Under the pieces are notes generated by a model that saw only the letters and a list, made by a program, of their open reading frames with translations, was not told the origin of the DNA and did not search any database. From Neoscytalidium dimidiatum (lineage: Eukaryota > Ascomycota > Dothideomycetes > Botryosphaeriales > Botryosphaeriaceae), in assembly GCA_037367355.1 (NCBI GenBank), contig CM074697.1, positions 868,001 to 932,000 on the forward strand: a stretch of 64,000 bases of DNA, given 5' to 3'. Both the position numbers and the translations under genes were made by a program. Of the stretch, positions 1-11,200 are shown in pieces. Every line of letters starts with the position of its first letter. Position 1 is the stretch's first letter.

Positions 1-1466
1 GAACCAGAGCTGGTCGTCGATGAGCTGTTGCTACCACTGGTCTGGGTGCCGCTGCTAAGCATACTTCCGCTAGGGACGTTGCTCTCGCCATCAGCAACCT
101 TGCTGATCTTGAGGTTGGAGATCTCGGAGCCGTCGGTGCCGTAGATAGCAACAGGGACAGCAGTAGCAGTGACATCAACAATCTTGCCTTGGTTGGGGTT
201 GTCAAGACCGTTCTTGATCCAGTCAGCAGCCTTGGAGGGAGTGGACGGGATGTCCCAATCAGCGCCGAATGTGTCGTCATCAATGAGGTCCTTAGAGCAC
301 TTGGGAGGAGTAATGCCGGTGCCGGTCTCGTTCTTGGACTGGATAAGGGAAATGTCAAGCTTGTTGAACTGCGTCTGCAGGTTGTCGAAATCGGTCCTCA
401 GCGTGACAGTGCCATTGTCGTTGACTTCCACAAGACCGTAGTCGGCCTCCTCCTGAGTATACTCGTAGACCAGGCCACCAGAGAGAGACGTCATGTTCTC
501 ACCGTACAGAGCCTGGACTTCGTCGAAGACACGGGGCTGGACCTCGTTGCAGCCGTACTCGGAGAAGAAGACGGGGATGCTGCTGTTCTGGAACATGTCG
601 ACCAGGTCATCGTAGCCGGAGGAGTCGAAAGTAGCGTCACCACCGCACCACGAGTACGAGTTCAGACCGAAGAAGTCAGCGCGAGACATGTCGCTATCAT
701 CGCCGTCAATAGCGCACTGGAGGTACTCCCAGGTGTCCTGAAGGACATCCTGGACCTGGGCAGCGGAGTAGCCAACAGGGATGGTACGGTCCGCGTTGTT
801 CTTGATGTACTGCTTGAGGTCGCGCTGGACAGCCCGAATGTAGGGCGGGTTCTCCTTGGACGAAGGGATGTCGTTGATGATCTCGTTTGCGCCAAAGAAA
901 GCGAGGGTGTTGGGGTAGTTCTTGAAGGCCTCAACCATCTTGAAGACGCGCTCCAGATAATTGGCGTTGTAGGAGCTGCTGGGGTTCGAGCGGTCGATGC
1001 TCTCACCGGCCAGGGGGGAGTTGACGTCGAGCATCATGTAGATGCCGACGTAGTTGAAAATGCTGGCGCAGGTGTCGTGGTCTCCATCGGGATCGACGTT
1101 GTAGACGCGAATGGTGTTGATCTGGGGCAAGGGTCAGCACGTGGGAAACGCAAAGGCATGCGGGTGGGACACAACATACACCGAGCTGCTGCATGATAGC
1201 GGCGTCGCGCAGACACGCGTCGGCATCGGTCAAGGGATCCTGGCCGGACGCCTCATTGTAACCGGCCTGTCCACCAGGCTGGTAGCTGCGCGACAATCAG
1301 CATTCGCACTCCTTACAAAGCGGGCACACCGAACGTACTCAACACCAATGATGTAAAAGCGTTTGTTAGTCTTGGGGTCGACGAAATCCTGGCCGTTGAT
1401 CTCCAGAGTGTTGACGGCGGCGGCGGTGCTCGCAAGGAGCGAGGCGAAAATGTACTTGGAAAGCAT
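1..1466 (-). CDS. GH72 beta-1,3-glucanosyltransferase (Gel/Gas family), 3' end outside window
   Basis: Cell-wall enzyme that cuts beta-1,3-glucan and transfers the new end to another glucan chain; the family is usually GPI-anchored at the plasma membrane. I read three exons: 1466-1339, 1285-1180 and 1121 to the window edge, with clean GT-AG introns and about 451 residues visible. The N-terminus (MLSKYIFASLLASTAAA) is a typical signal peptide. The GH72 core follows, with NTLEI, VDYQPGG across intron 1, GANEI (acid/base Glu about 158) and FFSEYGC (nucleophile Glu about 266). The visible end is rich in Ser/Thr/Gly, as in the linker before a GPI site. The C-terminus is missing, so I cannot tell whether a CBM43/X8 domain follows. 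The family assignment is firm; the exact paralogue is not. Confidence 0.93.
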
Positions 1467-2641
1467 CTTGTCGTAAAGCGAAGCCGGTTAAAGATAAGCA
1501 CTGCTCCCTGTTCCGTGGGTCTTCGTAGGTGTGGTGGATTATGCGTCCAGAGGCCAAGGCTCTTGGAGGCGTGGTGATGTAAGGAGCGGATGGTACGGGG
1601 ACCGAACGAGCGTGAGGCAAAGCCGTGAAGGAGTGGAAATGCACCAAGAGCAGCCGGCAGCAGGTTATTATGGGGAGAGTGGTGCGATTGGAGCAAAGGC
1701 GGCGGACGAGATATCGCCCACAAGATCGGGGCGCGGCGGCCTATGCGCCAGCCCGCCCGCGACCCCAAGCGCCTGCCAACGCGAGCCGAAATTTCACCCC
1801 TAATGAGCCAAGGATTTTGAAACTCCGCTGGGTTTCACTCCGCGCCTGGGCATTCTTGTGCTGCTGCAACAATTGGCGCGCGGTGGCTGATCTCTTCACC
1901 GTCCAGCGCAGACAAGGCGACCGCGGGGCTCTGACGATACGCTTGCGAGTGTTTGCAGCGCACACCAGCCGGCGCCTTCCGCCACCAGCCACGGCAGACG
2001 AGCGACTAGAGGCGAACAAGTCGGCGTTACGCTGGACAAGCTCGTGGGCAGCCAGCTATTCGGCGGCGCTTCGTGATTGGCGGCGCGGCGGAGATTTATG
2101 CACTATGTTAATAATGCACTGCGCACAAGGTGCAAAGTTCGCGGGCAAACACCTCGCTGATCCTGCCCCATCCGGCTATACGAACGGGTCCCTCTTGTGA
2201 GTCTATCCCTCTACAAACGCCTGCTCCGTCCATTTAACGGGCCTTTGTCTGGGGCCGCCTGGCTGCATGATGTCGCTTCGCTTCGCTTCCTGGAGGACGC
2301 CCAATGGCTCCCCTTTCTTGGGTAATATGTGTTCGGCTCCATTACTTTTGCAGCGGCATGCCTAATGCGAAACACGTTCGGAGTTGAAACACTCGCCCGC
2401 ACGTGAGGGCTGGCTCTCAGAAAAATATTTGGCTTCAGATGGGTGCCCCAACTCTTCATGGAAGGGCCGTGTGTTGAGGTACTATTGTACGTGAACCACA
2501 CTATACGGGCTCCCGCACATTGCTTCGTCCGGGCGTTTGAAGCGGCCAATTGTGGATGCGACCCCGAACAGCCCTTCGTCGCCGTCTGCTCGAAGAGGCG
2601 AGAGCTGCCCCAAAACGTGCTTCCGACTATGCTCGTGTCGG
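1467..2641. other. Intergenic: GH72 promoter and DcpS 3' flank
   Basis: Upstream region of the leftward GH72 gene and downstream region of DcpS. Reading frames here have no recognisable motif and their composition looks random. I see no RNA gene or repeat. Confidence 0.6.
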
Positions 2642-3770
2642 TTACGAACACCCATTTTCTTTCAGCGGGTGAAAGATTTCCGTCCAAAGCTCACTAGCTT
2701 CTCCTAGCGTGTAGGTCAGAGAGACGTCTGCCATGCCGGCGGTGTCCTCGGGGCCAGCCATGTGCTCAAGTTGGCTGATGATGTGATCCAAGCCCAACGC
2801 TTTCCCCGTGGCCTGTGTTGCGCCTGCTTCCAGAGCCACGTGCACGATGTGGATATGGAAGTGATAGTAGGTCGGTTGATCTGGGATCATCAGATACGGA
2901 AATGAATGTGTGACGCCGTGTGCTACTTACAGTGGATGTAAAGCTTCAGCTGGTCCTTGTCTAGGTCCGGATACAGCTTCACAGTTGCCTCCAGCAGCTT
3001 CTGGCGCATGTGCTTCAACCAGGCGATATGTGTCTTCTTGAGGTCCCTCACCGACCAGATGTCACGGCGCTCGACGATCCCAAGCAGATGCAGACTAGTC
3101 ATGGTCTTGCGGTCCCAGTTACTAGGAAAAGGAGGTGGAGTCAGCATACGAGACGATCGCACCGGACGAGAAGACGTACAGGTCGGGCAACACGAGAAAA
3201 CCCTCCTCACCGTGTTCTCGGAAAAAGACATCCTCCTGCTCAGTGCGTCCTTCGATGATGTTGAACACCCAATTTAGCCTTCCCTCTTCCCGCTGCTTTT
3301 GCATGTACGGACGCACATGATCCCTGTAGATTTCCGGCGTCTCGGTCACCAAGCGGACCCCTTGCTGCGAGTACTTTTTGATATGCTTCTCGTTGCAAGG
3401 GTAGATCAAGTTCACCTTCAGGTCGGGTGGCTGGGCGGAATTCTGTGAGTCCGCCGCAGTGGCTGCAAGGAACCAGAAGTAAATGTCGTTGGTCCCGAGG
3501 TTTCTGACGTTCGCCAACGACGAGCTAAAGCTTTCTAGATGGGCGGGTTCAACGGAGAAGGCAGCCCGCTCAGCCAGCAGAAGCGCTGGTCTGGATCGGA
3601 TAGAGCCGAGAAGCACTATGCGACGGCCAGCTTGGTCTGCTCACAGCTGATGGATGAGCGCGTGCTAGGTTTAAAAAAGCGCTGCATGGCTCGATTTTAC
3701 CTTGATTGAGGAGCCTCTCCAACTTGAACTGCGGAATGAGTGCTTCCGCTTCTGCATTTGTGGTTGTCAT
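2642..3770 (-). CDS. dcs1: Scavenger mRNA-decapping enzyme DcpS (m7GpppX diphosphatase, HIT family)
   Basis: Hydrolyses the capped fragment left after 3'-5' mRNA decay, releasing m7GMP. Four exons join in phase: 3770-3701, 3636-3180, 3121-2931 and 2880-2642, giving 318 residues, close to the usual family length of about 330-350. The N-terminal half is the swapped DcpS domain (LNWDRKT and LLGIVERRDIWSVRDL are typical). The C-terminal half carries the histidine-triad motif HFHIHIVHV (His246, 248 and 250), the nucleophile site. The start ATG at 3770 gives MTTTNAEAEALIP and fits the splice phase. The gene is divergent from polymerase delta subunit 4, with only 276 bp between the start codons, so they probably share a promoter region. 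Confidence 0.93.
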
Positions 3771-4046
3771 GGCGCGAATGTGCTCTGCTCACAGGCGAGT
3801 AAAGCGAGGTGAAGGTGAGGCTCAACGCCGGGCGTCTCTGAGTGGTGGTTTGCAACTCACGGGACAGCGCGAACGCGACAAGCGCGCCAAGCCGGCGTCT
3901 CCAGCTCCAGCGTCGTCATAGGCAACGCATTAGTTCCTTTGCTCCCATCCCCACCCACATCCCGGCAACAGATCGCGCATTATCATCCACCGCTGAACCA
4001 ATCGCAAAGTTTCCGATTCTCTTTCCGCAATATCTCATCCCCCGTC
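3771..4046. promoter_or_regulatory. Short divergent promoter between dcs1 and POLD4
   Basis: 276 bp separate two outward-facing start codons, so both 5'UTRs and core promoters must fit here or overlap. The right half is C/T-rich, typical of fungal promoters next to transcription starts. No TATA box stands out. Assignment rests on gene layout. Confidence 0.5.
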
Positions 4047-4834
4047 ATGGCTCCGAAACGACGCCCATCCGCCTCGCAATCTAGGCAGTCTACGCTGGCC
4101 TTCCATGGCGCTGCAAACCGGGTGACGAAGCCCAGGGCCTCACCAGCCAGCAAAGCCAAGGCTACGAACAAGTCAAAGCACGACCCAATCCTGTCCGAGT
4201 CCATCGCGGAGACGAACCTCAGCGCTGAAGCGGATCCCGACCTCACTGAACTCACAACATCCGAGCTTGCCATTGCTCAGCAATCGCAGAAGGAAGCGGC
4301 AAAGGCAGAGCTGACGCCGGAGGAAGAAGAGGCCAGCCGCATTACAGAAACGCAGATCAAGAAGTATTGGAGGGAGAAGGAGCGCGCAAGGAAAGCCCCG
4401 CGTGTACACCAGCAGGACGTCTCTCTCCACGAGAAGGTGCTACGCGAATTCGACACCAGTGGTCAGTACGGAGTAAGTGCAACCACCAGGAGAACCAAAA
4501 GGGGCATGTCCCACGGCCAGCAGTCGCACTGACACAAACAGCCATGCATTGGTAACGCACGCCTCAAGCGCTGGAAGCGCGCACACCGTCTCGGCCTAAG
4601 TCCTCCTATTGAGGTTTTGGCTGTGCTGTTGAAGGAAGGGAAGGACAACACGAAGGCGCAGCGTGCTCATATAGACGAGCTGATGGGTTCGAGATTTGTG
4701 GAGACGTGAGATAATTTCGACATAGACTTGAATGGGGTTATGCACGTATATATCGACTTTGGTGTGACTGGCTGGTTGGTTGCAGGGCGTTCTGGCGCAA
4801 GCACATGATGTCTGGACTCGGGGCGGAATGCTGA
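4047..4834 (+). CDS. POLD4: DNA polymerase delta subunit 4 (p12/Cdm1-like)
   Basis: Small accessory subunit that stabilises replicative DNA polymerase delta in the nucleus. I read three exons: 4047-4472, 4542-4705 and 4786-4834, giving 212 residues. Recognition rests on the C-terminal POLD4 signature FDTSGQYGPCIGNARLKRW followed by GLSPPIEVLAVL. This matches the human p12 pattern of FD-x(4)-YGPC, LxRW and GLxPPxEV. Residues 11-21 (QSRQSTLAFHG) resemble a PCNA-interacting peptide, though not a perfect one. The middle is low-complexity and charged. Reading through without the last intron would stop at 4707-4709 (…FVET). Splicing it adds AFWRKHMMSGLGAEC, which supplies the Trp near the C-terminus that human p12 also has, so I prefer it. 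The final exon is the least certain part. Confidence 0.85.
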
Positions 4835-5553
4835 CGCTGCGGCCCTGGATGGCCGATGACAGGATCTCCGACGAATTGCTATGCTTATTAGGGCTTTTGC
4901 TGGAAATCATGTCGATTGCATGAAATCAATTCGCAATGGAGCGCCCAAGTGTGAGTAAACGAACAAGCTTTCGGCCTGGCATCGGCAACGAATTTCGCAA
5001 AAGTTAGTGTAATGGGCAATAAGTTGGAGTGTAAATTGGCGCAGGATCGTCTCTATCTCGTATCGCGCTGATGCTGCAACGGCCGTCTACTTGTCAGCCA
5101 CCGTCGCCGCAGCCAAGGGGTCACTTTCCTGCGTGATTTCGCCCTCAGGACACCTCGCGACAAGACTCATCGTGCAGCGTCTTCGACTCTGCGACCGAAT
5201 CTCGCTCTGGGCTGTGACGTTTGGGCTAACGGCAGGGAACGGCAGCGGGTCGGCATTGAGCTAAACGGAATCCCTGCTGATCTGCCTCTGTAACGAGCCA
5301 CCTTGGCCGTTGGTCGAATCCGTGGATACGCAATCCTCGCCCGCAGCTCCTCCGCAACGACCTCACCCACAGCCCACCCGACCGCCTGGCGATCGCATCG
5401 CCCCGATCCAACTCCCCGCGCCGCCTGCAATTGCGCCTCGAGTGTCCATAGTCTTGGAGGTGGCTGGCCCCCCGATCCAGACCTCCTGAGCCGTACGGCG
5501 GGTAGTTCTTGAAGACCTCCGTCGTCTGAATGCTACCTCTACATGGCAAAACG
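4835..5553. other. Intergenic: POLD4 3' flank and anp1 promoter
   Basis: About 700 bp with no convincing gene. The last part holds the anp1 5' leader, including an out-of-frame ATG at 5543 (see the separate entry). Confidence 0.55.
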
Positions 5554-5623
5554 ATGCACCGCCACGGCTTTGCCAACGGCTATGCCGGGTATAGTACGGG
5601 CGGGCAGCAGACATTTCACATAG
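5543..5623 (+). promoter_or_regulatory. Upstream ORF overlapping the anp1 start codon
   Basis: An ATG at 5543 opens a 26-codon frame ending at TAG 5621-5623. It is out of frame with, and overlaps, the chosen anp1 ATG at 5554. If it lies in the mRNA leader, scanning ribosomes would meet it first, which could lower anp1 translation. The transcript start is unknown, so a role is inference. Confidence 0.4.
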
Positions 5624-7590
5624 AGCCACATAAGTGCGCTCCTGGGTTCTCGTCGAAATAGATGGTGGTGCTGACATGGCTTCTTTACAGGTTTCAGCCG
5701 CGGTCGACGCCTGCGCTTCGACGTCGTCGCCAGCTGCTCATGAGACTGGGCCTTCTCGTCGCTGCCATCGTCATTTCCCTTTTCCTATTTTCGTCCGGCT
5801 TCCGAGCGACCGTCGGTCCTGTATTAACTCTAGGCCTCTTTAGCGCTGCGCCTGATTTCCAGCTCGAGACTGTTCGTTACTACGATCTCAATAATGTTCA
5901 AGGTACAGCACGCGGCTGGGAGAGGGAAGAGCGGATTCTTCTTTGCGCTCCGCTGCGAGACGCGGCACCGCATTTGCCTATGTTCTTCGGACACTTGCGG
6001 AATTTGACGTATCCGCACAATTTTATCGATTTGGCGTTCCTTGTTGGAGACTCGAAGGACAACACACTTGAGCTACTCTCTGAGTTGTTGGAAGAACTCC
6101 AAGCCAATGAGGATCCGACCCAGCAATTCGGAGAGATTTCGATAATGGAAAAGGATTTCGGCCAAAAGGTCAATCAGGACGTCGAGAGTAGGCACGGTTT
6201 CGCCGCACAGGCTGGGCGGAGAAAGTCGATGGCTCAGGCGCGGAATTGGCTGCTGAGCGCAGCCCTACGACCTACACACAGTTGGGTGTATTGGCGTGAT
6301 GTCGACGTGGAAACTGCGCCGTTCACGATTCTGGAAGATCTCATGCGCCATAATAAGGACATAATTGTGCCCAGTATGTTTCGTAGACTGGTCCTACTGC
6401 ATCGTTGTTGGCTAACTTGTGGCAGATGTTTGGCGGCCGCTTCCAGATTGGCTTGGCGGAGAACAACCCTACGATCTTAACTCTTGGCAAGAATCCGAAA
6501 CTGCCCTCGCTCTCGCCGATACGCTCGATGAGGATGCCGTCATCGTCGAAGGTTATGCAGAATATGCCACATGGCGTCCCCATCTTGCCTACCTGCGCGA
6601 CCCTTACGGAGACCCGGACATGGAGATGGAAATTGATGGCGTGGGAGGTGTTAGCATTCTGGCCAAGGCTAAAGTCTTCCGATCTGGTGTGCACTTCCCG
6701 GCCTTCAGCTTCGAAAAGCACGCGGAGACTGAAGGCTTCGGAAAGGTCTGTTAATACCCTTGCCTTACGACAACACATACTGATTATATACCAGATGGCA
6801 AAGAGGATGAAGTACTCCGTGGTTGGCCTTCCGCACTATACTATCTGGCATCTTTACGAACCCAGTGTCGACGACATTCGACACATGGAGGAAATGGAGC
6901 AGGAGAGGCTTGCGAAGGAGAAAGAAGAGAAAGAGAAAGAGGACCGCTTGCAAAGATTGAAGGACCAGTTCGAAGATCCAGCCGAACAGTGGGATAAGGA
7001 TAAGGCCGATATCAGGAATATTGCAAAGACGGAATACATGGAGAACGAGAAGGACGGAAAGGACGAAAAGTCTGATAAGAAGGAATCTACGGAGAAAGAC
7101 TCCAAGGACAGCTCAGCGAAGAACAGTCCATCCAAAGACACTTCAAGCGGGGATAAGTCGACTAAGGACAGCTCAGCCAAGGACAATTCGGTTAAGGAGA
7201 ATGCAATTAAGGACAGCTCAGTCAAGGACACTTCGGCGAAGGAAAACTCGGTTAAAGACAGCTCATCCAAGCATGAGAGCTCGGAGAAGCAACGAGTTGA
7301 ATCGTCTAAGGCAAAAGCGCAGAAAATCAAAGAGGAGCAGGCCAAGAAGAACCAGGATGCTGTCCAGCGGGCCAAGGCAGCGCATGCGAAATTGGAAGCT
7401 GAGAAAGAGGAGAACGAAAAGGATGAAAAGAAGGACAATAGGGATCAGATCACTGGAGAGAAGAAGAAGGCGGATGCTCCTCTGTAAGTTTACCCAACAG
7501 AATTTGGTAATCCTTAATCACTAACGCGGAACCAGAGTGAAAGATGACGGCAAAGGTGCTGCTAAGAAGATTAAAGATCCTCTCGAGTAA
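5554..7590 (+). CDS. anp1: Anp1/Mnn9-family mannan polymerase subunit with long charged tail
   Basis: Type II Golgi membrane glycosyltransferase of the Anp1 family, which extends the alpha-1,6-mannose backbone of cell-wall N-glycans. Five exons join in phase: 5554-5633, 5691-6373, 6426-6745, 6795-7483 and 7536-7590 (608 residues). A short cytosolic N-terminus with RRRRQ is followed by one membrane helix (about residues 43-60, LGLLVAAIVISLFLFSSGF). The Anp1 catalytic domain follows, with LCAPLRDAAPHLPMFF, a DVD metal/nucleotide motif at residues 230-232 in YWRDVDVE, and VFRSGVHFPAF. After about residue 375 comes a coiled, Lys/Glu/Asp/Ser-rich tail with imperfect KDSSxKD repeats, which the core enzyme does not need. 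The start was chosen because only ATG 5554 keeps phase across intron 1. Confidence 0.9.
7090..7275 (+). repeat. Imperfect coding repeat (KDSS.KD units) in the Anp1 tail
   Basis: The 13-nt core aaggacagctcag or a close variant recurs near 7106, 7165, 7211 and 7256, encoding Lys-Asp-Ser-Ser followed by Lys-Asp or Lys-Glu. Spacing varies by multiples of three, so the frame is kept. This suggests slippage or unequal exchange in a disordered tail. Confidence 0.7.
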
Positions 7591-8258
7591 ATACTCAAGA
7601 GAAACCAGCTTTGATATACGCTTCCCAACCTTGTAATTGTGTGTTTCCAGACATCGGGCATTCACTAGTTTCTCCTTTTTCTTTTTACTACTGGCTGAGG
7701 CAGTGCGATGATGCATTCATCTAGTCAGTTTGGAACATGCGTAGGGCACATCTGGAGTTGGCAGGTTGGGTCTGAATCTACCGAGGCGGGAACCAGGAAG
7801 GCCGCATATGTGTGACGGTTGCTCTGAGTGTGGTCTAACGAGGTCTGCTGGCGTTCGCGGAAGATGGGTGTACATAAAATAGATTTTCGAAATTCCGAAG
7901 AGCAGTGCCGCTGCAGGCAAGCAGGTGCGCAACTTGTAAGGATACCCAGCAAATCGAAGCGCATTGAGCATGGTGAACTAGCGCGGCCAATGTTCCGAGC
8001 GGGTGTCGGGCGACGGATGTAGGTCGAGATCTTGGCAGTGAAATGTGTCCAGTGAAGCTTTGACCTTCATAGCGCGAGATACTGAACATGCACCGCGCGC
8101 CCACGGCCCGCGCTGTCTTACTCCCGACCATTCGACCATGGGAAGCTGAGCCTTTGGACTACCCACAGCTGTGATCGAGCCGGGACGCGCCCTGCAGAAC
8201 TCACCTCCCCCTCCCGGCCCTTTGCCTCTGCCTCGTTCGCCGCCTAAGCCCAGCAATC
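7591..8258. other. Intergenic: anp1 3' flank and gea1 promoter
   Basis: 670 bp with no gene-like frame. The final 100 bp before the gea1 ATG are C/T-rich, as in a fungal 5' leader. Confidence 0.55.
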
Positions 8259-11200
8259 ATGGCCGCCGACAACAGCACCCAAGCAGACTCCTCCACCCAG
8301 GCTGCACTGCATGGCGTGCCAGAGTTCCACCCGCGCACGCGCGCCATATCCGCTTCGATTGATCCCGTCGCGCTCGTTGTCACAGAATGCATCACAGTCA
8401 CCTCGGCCATGCGCAAGCATGCGCGCTGGGCCCAATCGTCCGTGTCCGCCATCCTCGGCGGCGGCGCTGCGAAACCGCTGGCCATACAACGAATCGAGAA
8501 GGGCGAGGGCAATGCCGCTACCATAAAACTGGGCACTGGAGACGACGCTCTTGCTGGCAGATGGGGGCTCCGCGGCAAGAAGGGGAAGAGCATGCAGGAC
8601 AATCCCCTTATGTCGGCCTTCACCCGTCTGCGGAGCGACCTGAAGGGCTGCAGAGGTATGAGCGCAGATAGTGGCAGCCTAAGACCGTCTTCACTGACGT
8701 ATTCGCAGACATCCACACGTTTGATACGCCCGCTTTACTGCATCCCTTTCTGCAGGTCATCCGCTCCTCTTCAACGTCTGCACCCATAACTTCGTTGGCC
8801 CTTCTTGCCATAACCAAGTTCCTCTCATACAACATCATCGGCCGGAATTCGCCTCGGCTGCCACTGGCCATGCAACTGCTCTCCTCCGCCATCACTCACT
8901 GTCGGTTTGAGGCCACTGATACCGCCGCTGATGAAATTGTGCTTCTTCGGATATTGAAGCTCATGGAGAACATGATTTCCGGTCCGGCTGGAGACATATT
9001 AAGCGACGAGAGCGTATGTGAGATGATGGAGACTGGACTGAGCATGTGTTGTCAAGTCCGACTGTCCGAAGTGCTGCGGCGATCTGCGGAAATTGCCATG
9101 GTGACCATGTGCCAGGTAATTTTCGAGAGACTAAAACATCTCGAGATCGAGGCAGGTGATGAACCCGGCGCTCTGGAAGAGAGTACCAAGGACGATATGG
9201 ATGCTGTCAAGATGGACCCTTCCACCAACGGTGAGTCGTTATCCGTACCCGGAAGTGTGCCGGAAGGATCGCGGTCATCCACAAGTTTGGAGAAGACGCC
9301 GGATGGCAGTGAAGAGAATGGAAACCCCAATGGTAGCCAGCTCCATCTCCCCTTGGTGGAGGAATCAGAAGAAGAACAGGTCATAAAACCGTACTCTCTT
9401 CCATCCATCCGGGAGCTGTTCCGTGTTTTGGTCGATCTCCTGGACCCTGACGATCGTCAACACAATGATACGATGAGGATCATGGCTCTCCGGATCGTCG
9501 ACGTTGCGCTTGAGGTTGCAGGACCTTCCATTTCCAGTCATCCGAGCCTTGCCTCTCTGGCTAAAGACACTCTTTGCCGACACCTGTTCCAACTCGTTCG
9601 TTCCGAGAACATCGCGGTGTTGAACGAGTCGCTAAGAGTGGCCTACACTCTTTTGGCAACTTGCAGAGGCGTCTTGAAGCTTCAGCAGGAACTTTTTCTT
9701 TCCTATCTTGTTGCATGCCTATTTCCACGTGTCGACATACCCCAGGAACCTGGTATCGACCCTGCGCTCTACGAAGGTGTCCCTCAGGCACCAAGCCTGG
9801 TCAAGCCCTCGCCACAGTCTGGCTCGAGCAGCGGAAGGTCCACGCCTGTGCCGGTCAAAGACAGGCAAAGGCTAGGTCTGGAAGGTGGTGCCAGGAAACC
9901 TGACGCGAGAGAGGCGATGGTAGAAAGTGTAGGGGCTTTATGCAGGATATCCTCGTTCATGGTCGAGTTGTTCGTCAACTATGATTGTGAGATTGATCGG
10001 AGCGACCTATGCATGGACATGATTGGGCTGTTATCTCGAAATGCTTTCCCGGACTCGGCCACCTGGAGCACAACCAATGTACCGCCCTTATGTCTCGATG
10101 CTCTGCTCGGTTTTATCCAGACCATAGCGGATCGGATGGACGATGAGCCCCGGACAGAAGGTTTCCCTCATGTCGATCAACTGAGGAAGCAACGGGAACA
10201 GAAAAAGATAATCATTCGCGGTGCCAAAAAATTTAATGAGAAACCCAAGGCAGGAATTGCCTATTTGGTGTCTCAAGGGATCATTGATGACCCGGACAAT
10301 CCACACTCCATTGCAAAGTTCATCAAGGGTACAACGAGGTTGGACAAGAAAGTCCTTGGCGAGTTCATCTCGAAGAAAGAGAACGAAGCGATCTTAGCCG
10401 CCTTCATGGAGCTGTTCGATTTCTCTGGTCAAAGAGTCGACGAGGCATTGCGCCAGCTTCTCAACACATTCCGTCTTCCAGGAGAGTCGCAGTTGATCGA
10501 GCGGATTGTCACCGAATTCGCAGCAAAATATTGCGGTGAGAAGCCTCCCGAGGGTATTGCGGATAGGGACGCCGTCTACGTTTTGACTTATGCCATCATC
10601 ATGCTGAATACGGATCAGCATAATCCGAATCTCAAAGCTCAAAAGCGTATGGCCCTGGAAGATTTTGCTCGCAATTTGCGTGGCGTAAATGGTGGACAAG
10701 ACTTTCCAATGGAATATCTTGAGGAGATCTACAATTCCATCAAAACACGCGAGATCATTCTCCCAGAGGAGCACGACAACAAACATGCATATGATTATGC
10801 ATGGAAGGAACTGCAGATGAAAGTCCAGACCACTTCAGACCTTATCATTTGCGATACAAATGTTTTCGATGCGGAGATGTTTGCTGCTACATGGAAACCT
10901 ATACTCGCAACTCTCTCCTTTGTTTTCATGTCAGCATCGGATGATGCTGTCTTCTCGCGTGTTGTCACTGGGTTCTATCAATGCGCTCAAATTGCAGCTA
11001 GGCATGGCCTCACCGACTGCATTGATCGGATCGTCTTCTGCCTAAGCAAAATTAGCACCTTAGCCCCAGATGTTCCGCCGAGCACATCATTGAATACCGA
11101 GGTCCAGGCGGACAAGAAGAGCGAGAAGATTATGGTCAGCGAAACGGCTGTCAGGTTTGGTCGTGACGACAGGGCTCAGTTGGCTACTGTCCTGCTTTTC

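Noticed and set aside
2211..2687. 158-codon minus-strand frame beside dcs1
   Set aside because: It overlaps the dcs1 stop region in another frame, has no motif, and reads as ordinary non-coding sequence.
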